Source: Planctomycetia bacterium
GTDB lineage: Bacteria; Planctomycetota; GCA-002687715
DNA: 64,000 nt
Direction of reading: 5' to 3'
Assembly (NCBI GenBank): GCA_005790545.1
Contig: SXUL01000115.1
Location: 27,906 to 91,905 of the forward strand
The notes under the pieces are model-generated. The model had not been told where the DNA came from. It worked only from the letters and a program-made list of their open reading frames with translations, and searched no databases. Below, one piece after another: positions 19,160-29,629 of this stretch (position 1 is its first letter; every line of letters starts with the position of its first letter). A program made the position numbers and the translations under genes.

Positions 19160-21264
19160 CAGCGCGCTGCGACTGGCCTTGTATGGCCCGTCTTGAGGCC
19201 GTCGCGGAGCGCCGCCGCACGTGCGGGCGCGGCCGCGTCCATCTCGAACTTCTTCACGCTCGTTGATTGGAGTTGCTCGTTCCGGACCTCGACAGTGCTG
19301 ATCTCGCCATCAATCTCCACGCCGAGTTTCGCCGGCGCATCCACACCCACGCCAGCGAGGAGTTGCTGTGCGTGAGCCGCGTGACGCACCGCGACCGCAT
19401 TGACCGAGCGCAGCAGCGCCATCCCTTCGAACGCCTTGCCGTGGAAAGCCTTGATCTGGGGAGCGCCTGCAATGCTCACTCCGCCCTCCGCATCCAGGCA
19501 ACGCACAAGCGCGAGGGCTCCCGCCGCGGGTGCCGGATTCTCGAGCACGACCTCTCCCGCGCCGCGCTTCACCTTGAGTTTCGTGGCTGCGCCGGCCCCG
19601 AGGCTGCCGAGAGCGCGCAACGCATCCTTCACATTGCCGACGGCGGTTTCTCCCACCGCTGTGATCTCGTCACCCTCTTTCAAGCCGAAGCGCGTGAGCG
19701 GCAGCCCTTCGCCGAGGGGCAGCGCGGCCGCATCCGGACCGCGTGCCCACCCGCGCAGGGCCGCGAAGGCCGAACGCTGCGTCTGCTGCGTCTCCATGAC
19801 GAATCCCGCAGCTGCGAGATAACGCGTCCAGTCCACGGGCTCCGCGCGACGAATGTGCGCTGCGAAAAACGGATCCACATTCACGCCGGTGGATTCACGG
19901 ATCACCCGTGGGAAATCCGCCGAGGCGAAGCCCGCATCGGCTTTGCCATGCCGGTACATGCCGCCATAGGTCCGATACATCTGGCGCATGGCCGTATCGA
20001 GACTCGCCTTGTTGTTGCTGCTGTCGCGGATCAGAAGATCGAGGGCGAGTCCGAGAACCTCGCCTTGCAGGTAATACGAAATGCGCCCATCGCCCGTCCA
20101 CACACCGCGGCTCGACACCTGCGGAGACACTTCGAGGTGCGATGGGTTGCTCTCGAAACCTCCGATGGCCGAGCGATACATGCTGCAAAACTCGGAGTCG
20201 CCCACGAGGCCGCCGCGCCACAAGAGCATGTTGGCGTAGTAGCTCGTCAGGCCTTCGCAGATCCAGAGATCATCCACTGGCACTGGCTGCGAATAGTCGA
20301 ATGGGCCGAGGACGAATGGCCGCATGCGCTTCACATTGAAGGTGTGGAAGTACTCGTGCGCGGTGACGCCGCGAACGCCCGCCACGGTGATGCGCGCCGG
20401 ATTGGCGGTGCCGATGGTCGTGGAGCTGAGATGTTCGAGCCCGCCACCGCCTCGTGTGTAGATGAAGGTGTAATGCGGGTACGGGATGTCGCCGAAGATG
20501 TCCACGCTGCATTCAACGATGCGACGAATTGCGTCCTCAAGGGCCGGCCAATCCGTGCCGGATTCGCCCCCACCCGTCACCGCCGCAATGCGGTGGGGCA
20601 CGCCGCGCACAAGCTGCGTGCGACACTCCATGCGCCCGATGGCGACCGGGCAATCTGCGAGCCTGTCGTAATCATCCGCATGAAACACGAAGGGGTCCGG
20701 CGTGCTTTCAAGACCACAAGCCACCTGCCATTCGGGCGGCAACGTGAAACGCACCATGGCGGGCTGATCCAGGGCGCCGTGGAGGAATGCCCATGAACGC
20801 GGGCCATCGATCAGCCCGGATGCAGCCGCAAGAAAGGAGCGGTTGTTGGGCGTCCCGCCCGGCTCGTTGTTCACATAGCTGAAGCGGACGCTCGCAGCCC
20901 CATTGCGACGCACCTTGATACGCCGCTCGCCTGCGCGCTCGAGCGGCAATGCGACGCCGGCTTCCGACACCGCCCGGAATTCGCCCATGCACTCGAACGC
21001 GGGCTTGCCACCCAAGACCCCTGACGTGAGCGGACGATAGGCCCCGGGCGCCCAGAACGGGATTTCAAAAACCAATTCCTCGGCCGCAGGGTGACGCACC
21101 TCGAGCGCGAAGTGAATGCGCTTCGCATCCGTGGCTTTCACTTCCGCGCTGTAGAAAAGCTCCATGCGCGGCGGCTGGGCTTGCAGCGACACGCCCAACA
21201 ACAGCGCAACAACACACACTCCGCGGCGCCAGTGCGCCACTTGCAGGAAGGAAATCATGAACAC
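19159..21264 (-). CDS. M61-family metallopeptidase with PDZ-like C-terminal domain
   Basis: VTAHEYFHTFNVKRMRPFVLGPFDY (HExxH M61 context), signal-like N-terminus, PDZ-like region near RFGLKEGDEITAVGE. Confidence 0.9.
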   Translation of the reverse strand: MFMISFLQVAHWRRGVCVVALLLGVSLQAQPPRMELFYSAEVKATDAKRIHFALEVRHPAAEELVFEIPFWAPGAYRPLTSGVLGGKPAFECMGEFRAVSEAGVALPLERAGERRIKVRRNGAASVRFSYVNNEPGGTPNNRSFLAAASGLIDGPRSWAFLHGALDQPAMVRFTLPPEWQVACGLESTPDPFVFHADDYDRLADCPVAIGRMECRTQLVRGVPHRIAAVTGGGESGTDWPALEDAIRRIVECSVDIFGDIPYPHYTFIYTRGGGGLEHLSSTTIGTANPARITVAGVRGVTAHEYFHTFNVKRMRPFVLGPFDYSQPVPVDDLWICEGLTSYYANMLLWRGGLVGDSEFCSMYRSAIGGFESNPSHLEVSPQVSSRGVWTGDGRISYYLQGEVLGLALDLLIRDSSNNKASLDTAMRQMYRTYGGMYRHGKADAGFASADFPRVIRESTGVNVDPFFAAHIRRAEPVDWTRYLAAAGFVMETQQTQRSAFAALRGWARGPDAAALPLGEGLPLTRFGLKEGDEITAVGETAVGNVKDALRALGSLGAGAATKLKVKRGAGEVVLENPAPAAGALALVRCLDAEGGVSIAGAPQIKAFHGKAFEGMALLRSVNAVAVRHAAHAQQLLAGVGVDAPAKLGVEIDGEISTVEVRNEQLQSTSVKKFEMDAAAPARAAALRDGLKTGHTRPVAAR

Positions 21265-21267
21265 TCC

Positions 21268-21690
21268 TCAGGGGCCGGTTGCTGCTTCCGTCCGGCAGGA
21301 GACGGACAGGAACTCGTCCTGTTGCAACACCACTTCAACAAGCGATCCGCGGGGAACGCACTCTTCCGCGAGGCGACGGATTTCGAGCACGAGGTTTTCT
21401 GCGGTGGGCACCCTGTCCCGCAGGCCCTCGAGATCCACATTCATGTTGCGGTGATCGAGACGGCGGAGCACTCCCTCCTCGATGGCGCGATCAAGCGCTT
21501 CGATATCCACTGCGCGGCCAGTTTCAGGATCAACGGCTGCACGCAGCACGAGGGTGAGGCGGTAATTGTGCCCGTGGCCGCCAACATTCGCTGCCGGTCC
21601 GTAGGTCGCGAGATTGCGCTCATCGGACCACTCGGGCCGGAAGAGGCGATGCGATGCACAAAAGCGCCAGGTCCGGCGCACTTCGATCAT
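21268..21690 (-). CDS. 6-carboxytetrahydropterin/6-pyruvoyl-tetrahydropterin synthase family
   Basis: GGHGHNYRLTLVLRA, LDHRNMN, PTAENLVLEI. Confidence 0.9.
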   Translation of the reverse strand: MIEVRRTWRFCASHRLFRPEWSDERNLATYGPAANVGGHGHNYRLTLVLRAAVDPETGRAVDIEALDRAIEEGVLRRLDHRNMNVDLEGLRDRVPTAENLVLEIRRLAEECVPRGSLVEVVLQQDEFLSVSCRTEAATGP

Positions 21691-22379
21691 GGCGAGATGA
21701 TAACGGGCACGCTGCCGAGGGGAGTGATGCCCGCTGCGTCCACCGCGCAGCGTATGGCTTCGGCGCGCACACCGGCTTGCGTCGCTTCGCTGAAAGCGGC
21801 CGCCCAGTCCGGGTCGATCCTCGATGCCGGCGCGAAGGCCTGCACGTCCTCGCGCAAGATCATGAAGAGCATGAGCGCGGCTTCGCCCCTGCGCGCACGC
21901 TGTGTGAGCAAATGAAGGTGTTTCAGGCCCCGCGCGGTGACCGCATCCGGAAAGAACGCGGTTCCTGCCGAGGCCATGGTGACGCTCTTCACTTCGATGG
22001 CCAGCGCGTCACTTCCGCTCCCGACAACGAAGTCCGTGCGCGAGCCCGGCTCCAGCACGATTTCCGCCCGCACTGGCCCCGCCGGAAGCGCGCACTGAGC
22101 GAGGCCTGCTTGCAGTACTTCGCGGGCCACCTGATTGGCGCGCAACGTGTTCACTGCAACCCATGTGCCGGCCACTTCCAAGGCCTCAAGAGCGTAGGGC
22201 AATGTGGCGCGGGACGGCCGGATGAGCGCACGGGCGCCAGGAGCGAGCAACCCCATCATGGAACCGGTGTTCGCGAGGTGGGCGGTGGTGAGGCGGCCGC
22301 CAGGGAGCTCCACATCCGCGAAGAAACGCTTGCGGCGCCCGAGAAAGCGCGCGAGAGCCAGCGGCGGATCGAATTGCAC
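21687..22379 (-). CDS. sfsA: SfsA family DNA/RNA nuclease
   Basis: RFLGRRKRFFADVEL, HLANTGSMMGLL, DFVVGSGSDALAIEVKSVTMA. Confidence 0.93.
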   Translation of the reverse strand: MQFDPPLALARFLGRRKRFFADVELPGGRLTTAHLANTGSMMGLLAPGARALIRPSRATLPYALEALEVAGTWVAVNTLRANQVAREVLQAGLAQCALPAGPVRAEIVLEPGSRTDFVVGSGSDALAIEVKSVTMASAGTAFFPDAVTARGLKHLHLLTQRARRGEAALMLFMILREDVQAFAPASRIDPDWAAAFSEATQAGVRAEAIRCAVDAAGITPLGSVPVIISP

Positions 22380-22385
22380 GCCGCT

Positions 22386-22889
22386 TCAGTTCACCGTCGG
22401 CACGAACACCGCGCTTTGACGCGGAGAGCCGCGACGGAAGGTGGCCACATACGGCAGCTGCTGTTCGCGTGTGAAGCCCCAGACCTTCATCACATCGCCG
22501 CTCCGCGAGAACTCCAGCCGGGTCGCGACACCCAGAGGAGCACGCACGCTGGCCGCGTCATCTTGCACCACGCTGGAGCCGTCCACGCGGCCGGAAAAAG
22601 CGAATACGGGCCAGTTCATGATCCGTTCACGGCCTCCAAGGGTCAGGATCTGTTCCTTGATGGTCACTGTCACGAGCATGCGCCCTTCCGAAGTCGTTTC
22701 GATGACTCCGTGCGCTCGCAGTTCGTCACCGCTGGGAGAAATGTCGCCCCGCCGCCAGACGGGCAGTGTCCCGCGATTGCTGACGTGTTGCGGATCAATG
22801 GCGAGCGCTTCGAGGCTCCAGACATTGCCGCCTGTCGCCGTGCTGCAGGCGCTGAGAATGAAGAGCGACAAGAGAGAAAGGATGCGCAT
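22386..22889 (-). CDS. Putative lipoprotein, unknown function
   Basis: Lipobox-like MRILSLLSLFILSAC. Confidence 0.65.
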   Translation of the reverse strand: MRILSLLSLFILSACSTATGGNVWSLEALAIDPQHVSNRGTLPVWRRGDISPSGDELRAHGVIETTSEGRMLVTVTIKEQILTLGGRERIMNWPVFAFSGRVDGSSVVQDDAASVRAPLGVATRLEFSRSGDVMKVWGFTREQQLPYVATFRRGSPRQSAVFVPTVN

Positions 22890-22919
22890 GGGTTGACTCC
22901 GCGGGCGCGACTCGAAGCA

Positions 22920-23882
22920 TCATGAGCGCTTCCCCGCCTCAAGCACAAGCTCCTTGTTCTCGGCGCCACCGCGGAGATCGAGGATGGCTTCGAGCCCTGC
23001 GGAAGAAGCCCTGAAAAGCGTGGCCACATTCGAGGAATCCGCTTCTTCGCGGGTGCGGCCGATGAGCAAGAGCCCGCCCGGCAGAAGGCTGCCCGCGAGC
23101 GCGCGCACGGCCTCGCGCTGCCGCTCAGGCGAGAAGTAGCCCGGATTGAGCACATTCATGGCCCGCACGAAATGCCAGCGGGGTGACATGACCGCACACA
23201 CATCGTGCCGCCCGAGAGTGAAGCGTGCATCCGCGGCCGCCGCGAGGCGGCATGCAGGGTGCCAGAGCGCCACGACCTCCACGCTCCAACCGCTCGGCAA
23301 TGTCCGGCCCTCTTTGCGCGCAGCGATGACACGCGCCACGTCCGGCAGACGCGCACGAGCTCGCGCCTGCAACCAGCGGTTGCACGGGCGGAAGAGGGAC
23401 TCCCTCTGCCCCGCACTGAACACGAATTCACCCAAGGTGAACTGCAGCGGCGCGCCCTCTTCGTCACAGGCCACCACGAGCGGATGCCCCTCACAGCGCA
23501 CGAGCAACATGTTGGCGTAATAGTCGCTCGCATGGGCGCGCCCCGGACGCACGGAGAGCAGTGTCTTCCAGAGTTCGAGCGTCGTGACGCCGCTGCTCGC
23601 GCCCACATCGTGCAGGGCGATCTCCGGCACGTCCGGCAGCTCGCGCCCAAGCACCTCCACGATGATGCGGTCGAGACCCTTGAAGCGGTTGCGGCGCGTG
23701 GTCTTGTGAATGCGCCCGGCGACGACCAGCTCGTTGTAGAGGCGCGCCAGCAGGATCTCGTCCTGCACGCGCATGGCCGCGTCACTTCCCGCGAGCAGCG
23801 TCAACGAGAAACGCCGCGTGCCCGGGTGTTCGAGGGCCCGTTGCATGCGCGCTCCGGGAATGACGACGCCGCGTTTCCACAT
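22920..23882 (-). CDS. Putative class I SAM-dependent methyltransferase-like protein
   Basis: IALHDVGASSGVTTLELW (motif I-like) and C-terminal AGSLLPGGLLLIGRT. Confidence 0.55.
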   Translation of the reverse strand: MWKRGVVIPGARMQRALEHPGTRRFSLTLLAGSDAAMRVQDEILLARLYNELVVAGRIHKTTRRNRFKGLDRIIVEVLGRELPDVPEIALHDVGASSGVTTLELWKTLLSVRPGRAHASDYYANMLLVRCEGHPLVVACDEEGAPLQFTLGEFVFSAGQRESLFRPCNRWLQARARARLPDVARVIAARKEGRTLPSGWSVEVVALWHPACRLAAAADARFTLGRHDVCAVMSPRWHFVRAMNVLNPGYFSPERQREAVRALAGSLLPGGLLLIGRTREEADSSNVATLFRASSAGLEAILDLRGGAENKELVLEAGKRS

Positions 23883-23891
23883 GCGCGCCGC

Positions 23892-24659
23892 TCAGCGGAA
23901 ATCGTCTTCCTGTTCGAGATCGACGGTGCCCGCCGCCTCGCGGAAGCCCACGCGCAGCTCGCCTTCATCGTCCCCTTGCGCCACACTGATGAGTTCCTTC
24001 TTCAGCAGCAACAGCAGCGCGAGGAACCACCCGATGGTCTCCTGGCGTGTGGCCTTGCCGCCCACGATTTCGCTGAAAAGCAGCGTGCCGTCCTTCTTCA
24101 GGCGCTCGTGCAGATCGGCTGCATAGGCCCGCACCGGTTTGTCATCGATGCGCACGCGGCGTTCGCTGCGATTGGCTTCGGGGCCGAGCGCGTCGAGGAT
24201 CTTCTGGAACGCTGCCAACATGTCGAAGAGGCCGACCTCCTCGAAGCTCTTGTCCTCGATGCGCAGCGGTTCCGGGCGCGCACTCGCCGGGCGACTGACC
24301 GTGCGCGCAAAGCTCTCCGCGCGCGCTTCGAGTGCCTGGGTCGAATCCTTCAGACGCTTGTATTCGAGCAGTTGCTGGACCAACTCGTAGCGCGGGTCGA
24401 TCTCTTCGGCGAGGTCCACGTCCTCCGAGGGCAGGAGCATGCGTGACTTCACCAGCATGAGCGTTGAAGCCATGACCATGAAGTCCCCGGCCTCCTCGAG
24501 ATCCAATTCGGTCATCAAAGCGAGGTAGCCGAGGTACTGGTCGAGGATGCTCGAGATGGGGATGTCATGGATATCGACCTCCTCCTTGCGGACGAGGTGA
24601 AGCAGGAGATCGAGCGGTCCGGCGAACCGCTCGAGATTGATGCGCCAGTCCTCGCTCAC
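23892..24659 (-). CDS. scpA: Segregation and condensation protein A
   Basis: FAGPLDLLLHLVRKEEVDIHDIPISSILDQYLGYL; GTG start (VSEDWRINLERF) overlapping the upstream stop. Confidence 0.93.
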   Translation of the reverse strand: MSEDWRINLERFAGPLDLLLHLVRKEEVDIHDIPISSILDQYLGYLALMTELDLEEAGDFMVMASTLMLVKSRMLLPSEDVDLAEEIDPRYELVQQLLEYKRLKDSTQALEARAESFARTVSRPASARPEPLRIEDKSFEEVGLFDMLAAFQKILDALGPEANRSERRVRIDDKPVRAYAADLHERLKKDGTLLFSEIVGGKATRQETIGWFLALLLLLKKELISVAQGDDEGELRVGFREAAGTVDLEQEDDFR

Positions 24660-25369
24660 AGGATGCTTCTCCAGAATGCCGCCATGGCGAACACGTTGTC
24701 CTCCGCTCGCGCCGCGAGCAAGCCGTACACCTCGGGCCAACCGCGGCCGAAGCCGAAACCTGCCAAAGCGCCGCCGACCCAGAGCGTCAGCACCAGCGCG
24801 AGAATGATGCCCGCAGGACCGATGGCGTACCAGACCCGGCGCGGGCGATCCGGAAGAAACATGGCCACCACATGGCCACCATCGAGGGGCGGAAAGGGCA
24901 GCAGGTTGAAGAGGCCGAGAATCACCGAAAACCAGATGGCGGGCTTGAGGATCTTCCAGACGGGTGAGGCCACGGCCGCCGTGCCGTCCACCCAGCCACC
25001 GCCGATGAGGAACCCGAGCACGGCGATGAAGAACCCCGCGTAGAGGAAGTTCGCCAGCGGCCCCGCCAGAGCGACAAGTGCCATGCGCCGCGGACCGATG
25101 GTTCCCGCGTCCACCCGCACCGGCTTCGCCCCGCCGAGAATCCAGCCGAGCAGCAGCAGCGAGAGGAATGGCAGCACCACCGTGTAGAGCCAGTGGATAT
25201 GCGGGATAGGATTGAGGGTCGCGCGCCGGAACACCTCCACGCGGCGGTCGCCCAGTTGGAAGGCGCTGAAGGCGTGGCCGGCCTCATGGCAGGCATTGGT
25301 CATGAGGATCATGAACACCACGCCGGCAAAGATCAGCCACTCCTCCGTGGTGCGGGGCATGGAGGTCAT
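24656..25369 (-). CDS. Site-2 protease family (M50) membrane metalloprotease
   Basis: CHEAGHAFSAFQLGD; NLLPFPPLDGGHV. Confidence 0.93.
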   Translation of the reverse strand: MTSMPRTTEEWLIFAGVVFMILMTNACHEAGHAFSAFQLGDRRVEVFRRATLNPIPHIHWLYTVVLPFLSLLLLGWILGGAKPVRVDAGTIGPRRMALVALAGPLANFLYAGFFIAVLGFLIGGGWVDGTAAVASPVWKILKPAIWFSVILGLFNLLPFPPLDGGHVVAMFLPDRPRRVWYAIGPAGIILALVLTLWVGGALAGFGFGRGWPEVYGLLAARAEDNVFAMAAFWRSIL

Positions 25370-25418
25370 GATGCGACCAGTCTACGGCGCACTTGTGGAA
25401 GGCACGACACCGGCTTCG

Positions 25419-25448
25419 TTGACGCTGTTCGTGAGAGGTTCCTATAAT
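25419..25448 (+). promoter_or_regulatory. Sigma-70-type promoter upstream of kdsD
   Basis: TTGACG (25419-25424), 18-nt spacer, TATAAT (25443-25448). Confidence 0.6.
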
Positions 25449-25485
25449 CCGCCGCGCGAGGCGTCCCCGCGCGGGAGATCCCCTT

Positions 25486-26451
25486 GTGAACAGGATCGAG
25501 CGGGCCCGACAAGTCCTCGAAACCGAAGCGCGCGCCATCCTCGCGTTGGTGCCGACCATCGGAGAGCCCTTCGAGCGCGTCGTGGAGCTCATGCTGGCCT
25601 GCCAAGGGCATGTGGTGGTGAGCGGGCTCGGCAAGGCCGGACTTGTCGGTGCCAAGGTCAGCGCGACCCTTGCCAGCACCGGCACGCCCTCCCACTTCCT
25701 CCATCCGGCTGAGGCCTTCCACGGTGATCTCGGGCGCATGCGCTCCGGGGATGTGGCGCTCCTCATCAGCAACAGCGGCGAGACCGGAGAGGTCGTGCGC
25801 TTGGTGGACCCGCTGCGTCGCCTCGGGGTTCACATCGTCGCCATGACCGGTGCGGCAGGTTCTGCTCTCGCGCGCGGCGCGGATCTGGTGCTCGATGTGG
25901 GCAAGGCCGCGGAGGCCTGTCCGCTCGGGCTTGCCCCGAGCACCAGCACCACGGTGCTGCTCGCTCTCGGGGATGCGCTCGCTCTCTCCCTCGTGGATGC
26001 GCGCCAGTTCAGCCGCGAAGACTACGCGCGCTTCCATCCCGGCGGCCTGCTGGGACGACAACTCCTCCGCGTGGATGAAATCATGCGCCGCGGCGATGGC
26101 ATCACCGTGATGCCGGAGTCTGCGACCGTCCGCGAGGTTCTCATCGCTATCAACAGCACCCGCGGACGCCCCGGTGCCGCCATGCTCGTGAGTGCCGACG
26201 GACGCCTCAGCGGATTCCTCACCGATGGCGACCTCGCGCGCCGTTTGCAGGAAGGCACGAGCTTCCTGGCAGAATCAGCATCGAGCATCATGACCAAGGC
26301 GCCGCTCTCCATCCGTGCGGATGAACTCGTCTCGCAGGCCTGGCACTTGCTGCAATCACGTCACGTGGACCAGTTGCCCGTGGTTGGTTCCGATGGCAAG
26401 CCTCTCGGCCTGGTCGATGTCCAGGACGTGCTCTCTTCGAGGACCCTCTGA
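25486..26451 (+). CDS. kdsD: Arabinose-5-phosphate isomerase, KpsF/GutQ family (SIS + CBS)
   Basis: SGLGKAGLVGAKVSATLASTGTPSHFLHPAEAFHGDLG; two CBS-type segments; followed by kdsC. Confidence 0.94.
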   Translation: MNRIERARQVLETEARAILALVPTIGEPFERVVELMLACQGHVVVSGLGKAGLVGAKVSATLASTGTPSHFLHPAEAFHGDLGRMRSGDVALLISNSGETGEVVRLVDPLRRLGVHIVAMTGAAGSALARGADLVLDVGKAAEACPLGLAPSTSTTVLLALGDALALSLVDARQFSREDYARFHPGGLLGRQLLRVDEIMRRGDGITVMPESATVREVLIAINSTRGRPGAAMLVSADGRLSGFLTDGDLARRLQEGTSFLAESASSIMTKAPLSIRADELVSQAWHLLQSRHVDQLPVVGSDGKPLGLVDVQDVLSSRTL

Positions 26452-26957
26452 TGCCGGCAGAGATCAAATTGCTCGTGCTGGATGTGGATGGCGTGCTCAC
26501 CGACAATCATCTGCACGTGGATGTCGTCGGCAACGAGACCAAGTGCTTCTGCATCGCGGACGGCCTCGGCATCAAGCTCTGGCTGAAGGCCGGGCTGCAC
26601 CTTGCAGTGATCTCGGGCCACCCTTCCTTGCAGGCTCGACACCGCCTCGCGAAGCTCGGAGTCTCGGAAGTGCATCTCGGTGTGGAGGACAAGCTCCCGG
26701 TCTTCGAGGAGATCCTCGCGCGCCTCGGCGTGAGCCCTGCGGAGACCGCGGTCATGGGCGACGATCTCCCGGATCTTCCGCTGCTGCGCCGCGCGGCCCT
26801 CGCGGTCACTGTTCCCGTGGCCCATCCCGAGATCCGCGCCGTCGCTCACGAAACGACCAGCGCCCACGGCGGCAGCGGCGCAGTGCGCGAACTGATCGAG
26901 AAGCTCCTCCGCCGTGCGGGTCGCTACGACGACGTCAGCGCCGTCTTCCGGAAATGA
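26451..26957 (+). CDS. kdsC: 3-deoxy-D-manno-octulosonate-8-phosphate phosphatase (HAD)
   Basis: LLVLDVDGVLTDN (DxDG) and MGDDLPDLPLL. Confidence 0.94.
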   Translation: MPAEIKLLVLDVDGVLTDNHLHVDVVGNETKCFCIADGLGIKLWLKAGLHLAVISGHPSLQARHRLAKLGVSEVHLGVEDKLPVFEEILARLGVSPAETAVMGDDLPDLPLLRRAALAVTVPVAHPEIRAVAHETTSAHGGSGAVRELIEKLLRRAGRYDDVSAVFRK

Positions 26958-29629
26958 AGCAGGCCTTCGTCATCGCCTGTATCGCGAGCCTCGCTCTGGC
27001 GGGCGTGCTCTGGTGGACGGGTTCCGCGGCCACGGACGCGCGTGAAGGAAAGCCGCGTGTGCGCGCCGGCGGCAAGGCCATCCTCGATCCGCGCACCGCC
27101 TCCGGACGCGACCTCTTCGTGCCGGATCTGGCCACTTGTTCCCTCGAGGGCGCGGAATGCGTGTGGCCCGCTTGGCTTTTCTACTGTGCCGCGCTGGAGC
27201 CGGTCGATGGCGAGCGGCTGCGCATCGAGAATCTGCGTGTGCTGCAGAACGCGCGGCCTGTGCAACGCGCGGATCTCGCGCGTCACGTGCAGTTGGCGGA
27301 CGAGCTGTCGCCGGCCGAAGCCGGGCGCCGCTTGGAAGAGCTTGTCAGTGCGAGTCAAGCGGGGCTCCTCGCGGACAGCGCGGAACTGGTCGGTGGGCAC
27401 ACCATGCTGAGCGTGCGCCGCGTGGATCTGAAAGGCCGCGCACTGCTCGCGCGCATGAGCGCCGGTGTGCGAGAAACCGTGCGTGCCGCCGATCTCGCTC
27501 TCGACTTCGACCAAGGGCGGCTCACGCACGCGCGCACCGCCGGTGAGGTGGATATCGAGGGTGCGTTGTTTGCCCTGAAGAGCCGCGGGCTCGCCCTCGA
27601 CTCCGTGACCGGCGGTGTGGATCTCCTCCGCGATGTGAGCGGGCGTTCCCTGCGTCCCGTGCTCCAGCCAGAGGGCACGGAGCCGTTCCGCTTCGAAAGT
27701 GCCGGGCTCGTACGCTTCACTCCCGACAAGGCGCCCACAACGGACCGCGTGCTGCCCGCCGGTGGAACACTGCGGGCTGCGGGCGGTGTCGAAGCGAAGG
27801 AAGGGGCCGCGGCCATGCGCAGCGCCTCTCTGGAACTCACTTTCGGTGGCGAGCCCGCGCGCATCCAGCGCCTGCATCTTGAGGGTGGTGTGGATGCACA
27901 GTTGCCGGTGTTCAGCGCCAGCGGCGAGCGCGTCCTTGTCGACATCAACACCGGAACTGTCGAGGCTGCGGGGGCTCCGCTCGCTCTGCGCTGGAGCGAT
28001 CCGGACAGCCTGCTCCAACTGGTCGAGTCCGACGGGCTCGTCACCGTGAGCGCGCCGGATGCCAACGGGCTCGTGCAACTCGAGGCCCGCGAATCGTCGC
28101 GTCTGAGCGGCCCGGCCACTTCCATCAACGGCCGCGCCATCCATGCGGTGCTCGAGCGCGGTATGGGCGGACGCTTGCGTCCCCGGGAGATCTCGGCGCG
28201 GGTCGTGACGGGTCATTTCGGCCCCGCGGACTTTGCCGCCGGAGAACTCGCGCTGCGAGCGAAGGGTGCGCTCCGCGAGCTCCTGCTCACAGGCGCACCG
28301 CGTCTCGTCTTGCGTCTCTCCGACGGTTCCGGACGTGTCGCGGCGGTGCTGGGTGTCGCTGAGGATGTGCCGCTGGTGTTGGTGCTTGAGAGCGCCGGTC
28401 CGCTGCGGGTCCTCGCAGATCCAATGCGCCATCTTCCCGGCACCGTGAATGCAACGGAGGCCGTGCGTTTGTCACTGCATCAAGGAGACGAGCGTGGTCC
28501 CGTGCTCGCCCGCGTGCAAGCCGCCTCGCTGTCCCTCGGGTTCCTCGACGTGCACACGCGCGAAACTCTCGGGGGTGTGCGCTACCAGAGCCGTGTCGAC
28601 CTGATCCGTGCGGAAGCGGCGGGCTCCGTGTTGCTGGAGCGTGGTCCCTTCAACGCGCGTGCGCAGGCACTCGACATCGATCTCAAGGGCAGCGCGGTGC
28701 AACTGCGCGGCTCGCCCGCTCGCATCGAGCATCTCGCGGAGGATGGCTCCCTGCAGTGGTGCACCGCTGGCGAATTACGGCTCTCCGTGCTCTCGCGCAC
28801 GCTCTCCGTCGAGGGGCCGTGGCAGGGTGTCGTGCGCATGCCCGCATTCACGCGCGAGCCGGGGCAACTCATACAGGCCACCGAAGCGCGCGGCACCGGA
28901 GGGCAGCTTGCCTTCAGCAGCGATGGCCGCGCCCTCGAGTCTCTGGAAGGTGTGACGGCGGTGCAGCTCCATCAGGCCGCCGGTGGCGGAGCGCGCGCGG
29001 ACGCACTTGAATACACTCTGGAGCCTCGACGCTTCGCGGCGCGTGGTTCCGTGCGTCTCGAACTCGCTCGCAAGGACGGCGCTCCGGAAGTTGTCACCGC
29101 TCCGGAGGTGCAGTGGTTTGGCGAAGCACTTCTTGCTGCCGGGCCCTTGCAGGCAGCGCTGGCGGCCCCGCCGTTGCGTTTGAGCGGTCGGCCGACAGCG
29201 GCGACAACGCAAGCACTCCTCGAGATTGCGTGCGCCGGTTCGCTCTCCAGTCACGGGGGAATCCTCGTTCTCGAAGGCCCCCTTGCGGCGCGCCAGAACC
29301 TCGATGCCGTTCGCGCCGTGGAGCTCTCAGGGCAACGCGCGCTCTTCTTCTTCGACGAATCCGAAGCGAATCGCTCCCTCGAACGCCTCGTGCTCGAAGG
29401 GGATGTCATCTGCCACACAGAAGACATGGATGTGCGCGGCGCGGTGCTGCGCGCAGACATACCTGATCGGCGCATGCTCCTCAGCGGCGGAGTCGATCCT
29501 TGCGTGCTGAGTCTCGCCGCCGCCGGGCTGCGGGACCACCGGCGCCCCGCGTTCCTTGTCGATTTCACCGACCCCGACAATCCCGTGGTCGAGTCTGTGG
29601 ACCGACCCATTCCGCCGGAGGCCCGCTGA
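26954..29629 (+). CDS. Large LptC/OstA-like envelope protein (about 891 aa)
   Basis: ATGA overlap with kdsC; N-terminal TM anchor MKQAFVIACIASLALAGVLWW; long beta-rich periplasmic-type sequence; position corresponds to LptC/LptA in kdsD-kdsC-lptCA operons. Confidence 0.65.
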   Translation: MKQAFVIACIASLALAGVLWWTGSAATDAREGKPRVRAGGKAILDPRTASGRDLFVPDLATCSLEGAECVWPAWLFYCAALEPVDGERLRIENLRVLQNARPVQRADLARHVQLADELSPAEAGRRLEELVSASQAGLLADSAELVGGHTMLSVRRVDLKGRALLARMSAGVRETVRAADLALDFDQGRLTHARTAGEVDIEGALFALKSRGLALDSVTGGVDLLRDVSGRSLRPVLQPEGTEPFRFESAGLVRFTPDKAPTTDRVLPAGGTLRAAGGVEAKEGAAAMRSASLELTFGGEPARIQRLHLEGGVDAQLPVFSASGERVLVDINTGTVEAAGAPLALRWSDPDSLLQLVESDGLVTVSAPDANGLVQLEARESSRLSGPATSINGRAIHAVLERGMGGRLRPREISARVVTGHFGPADFAAGELALRAKGALRELLLTGAPRLVLRLSDGSGRVAAVLGVAEDVPLVLVLESAGPLRVLADPMRHLPGTVNATEAVRLSLHQGDERGPVLARVQAASLSLGFLDVHTRETLGGVRYQSRVDLIRAEAAGSVLLERGPFNARAQALDIDLKGSAVQLRGSPARIEHLAEDGSLQWCTAGELRLSVLSRTLSVEGPWQGVVRMPAFTREPGQLIQATEARGTGGQLAFSSDGRALESLEGVTAVQLHQAAGGGARADALEYTLEPRRFAARGSVRLELARKDGAPEVVTAPEVQWFGEALLAAGPLQAALAAPPLRLSGRPTAATTQALLEIACAGSLSSHGGILVLEGPLAARQNLDAVRAVELSGQRALFFFDESEANRSLERLVLEGDVICHTEDMDVRGAVLRADIPDRRMLLSGGVDPCVLSLAAAGLRDHRRPAFLVDFTDPDNPVVESVDRPIPPEAR

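Noticed and set aside
19267-20796. 509-aa plus-strand ORF
   Set aside because: Antisense of the M61 peptidase; no protein-like motifs.
26315-26953. Upstream part of the 1104-aa ORF
   Set aside because: Overlaps kdsD and kdsC out of frame; true start is the ATGA-overlap Met at 26954 followed by a TM anchor.
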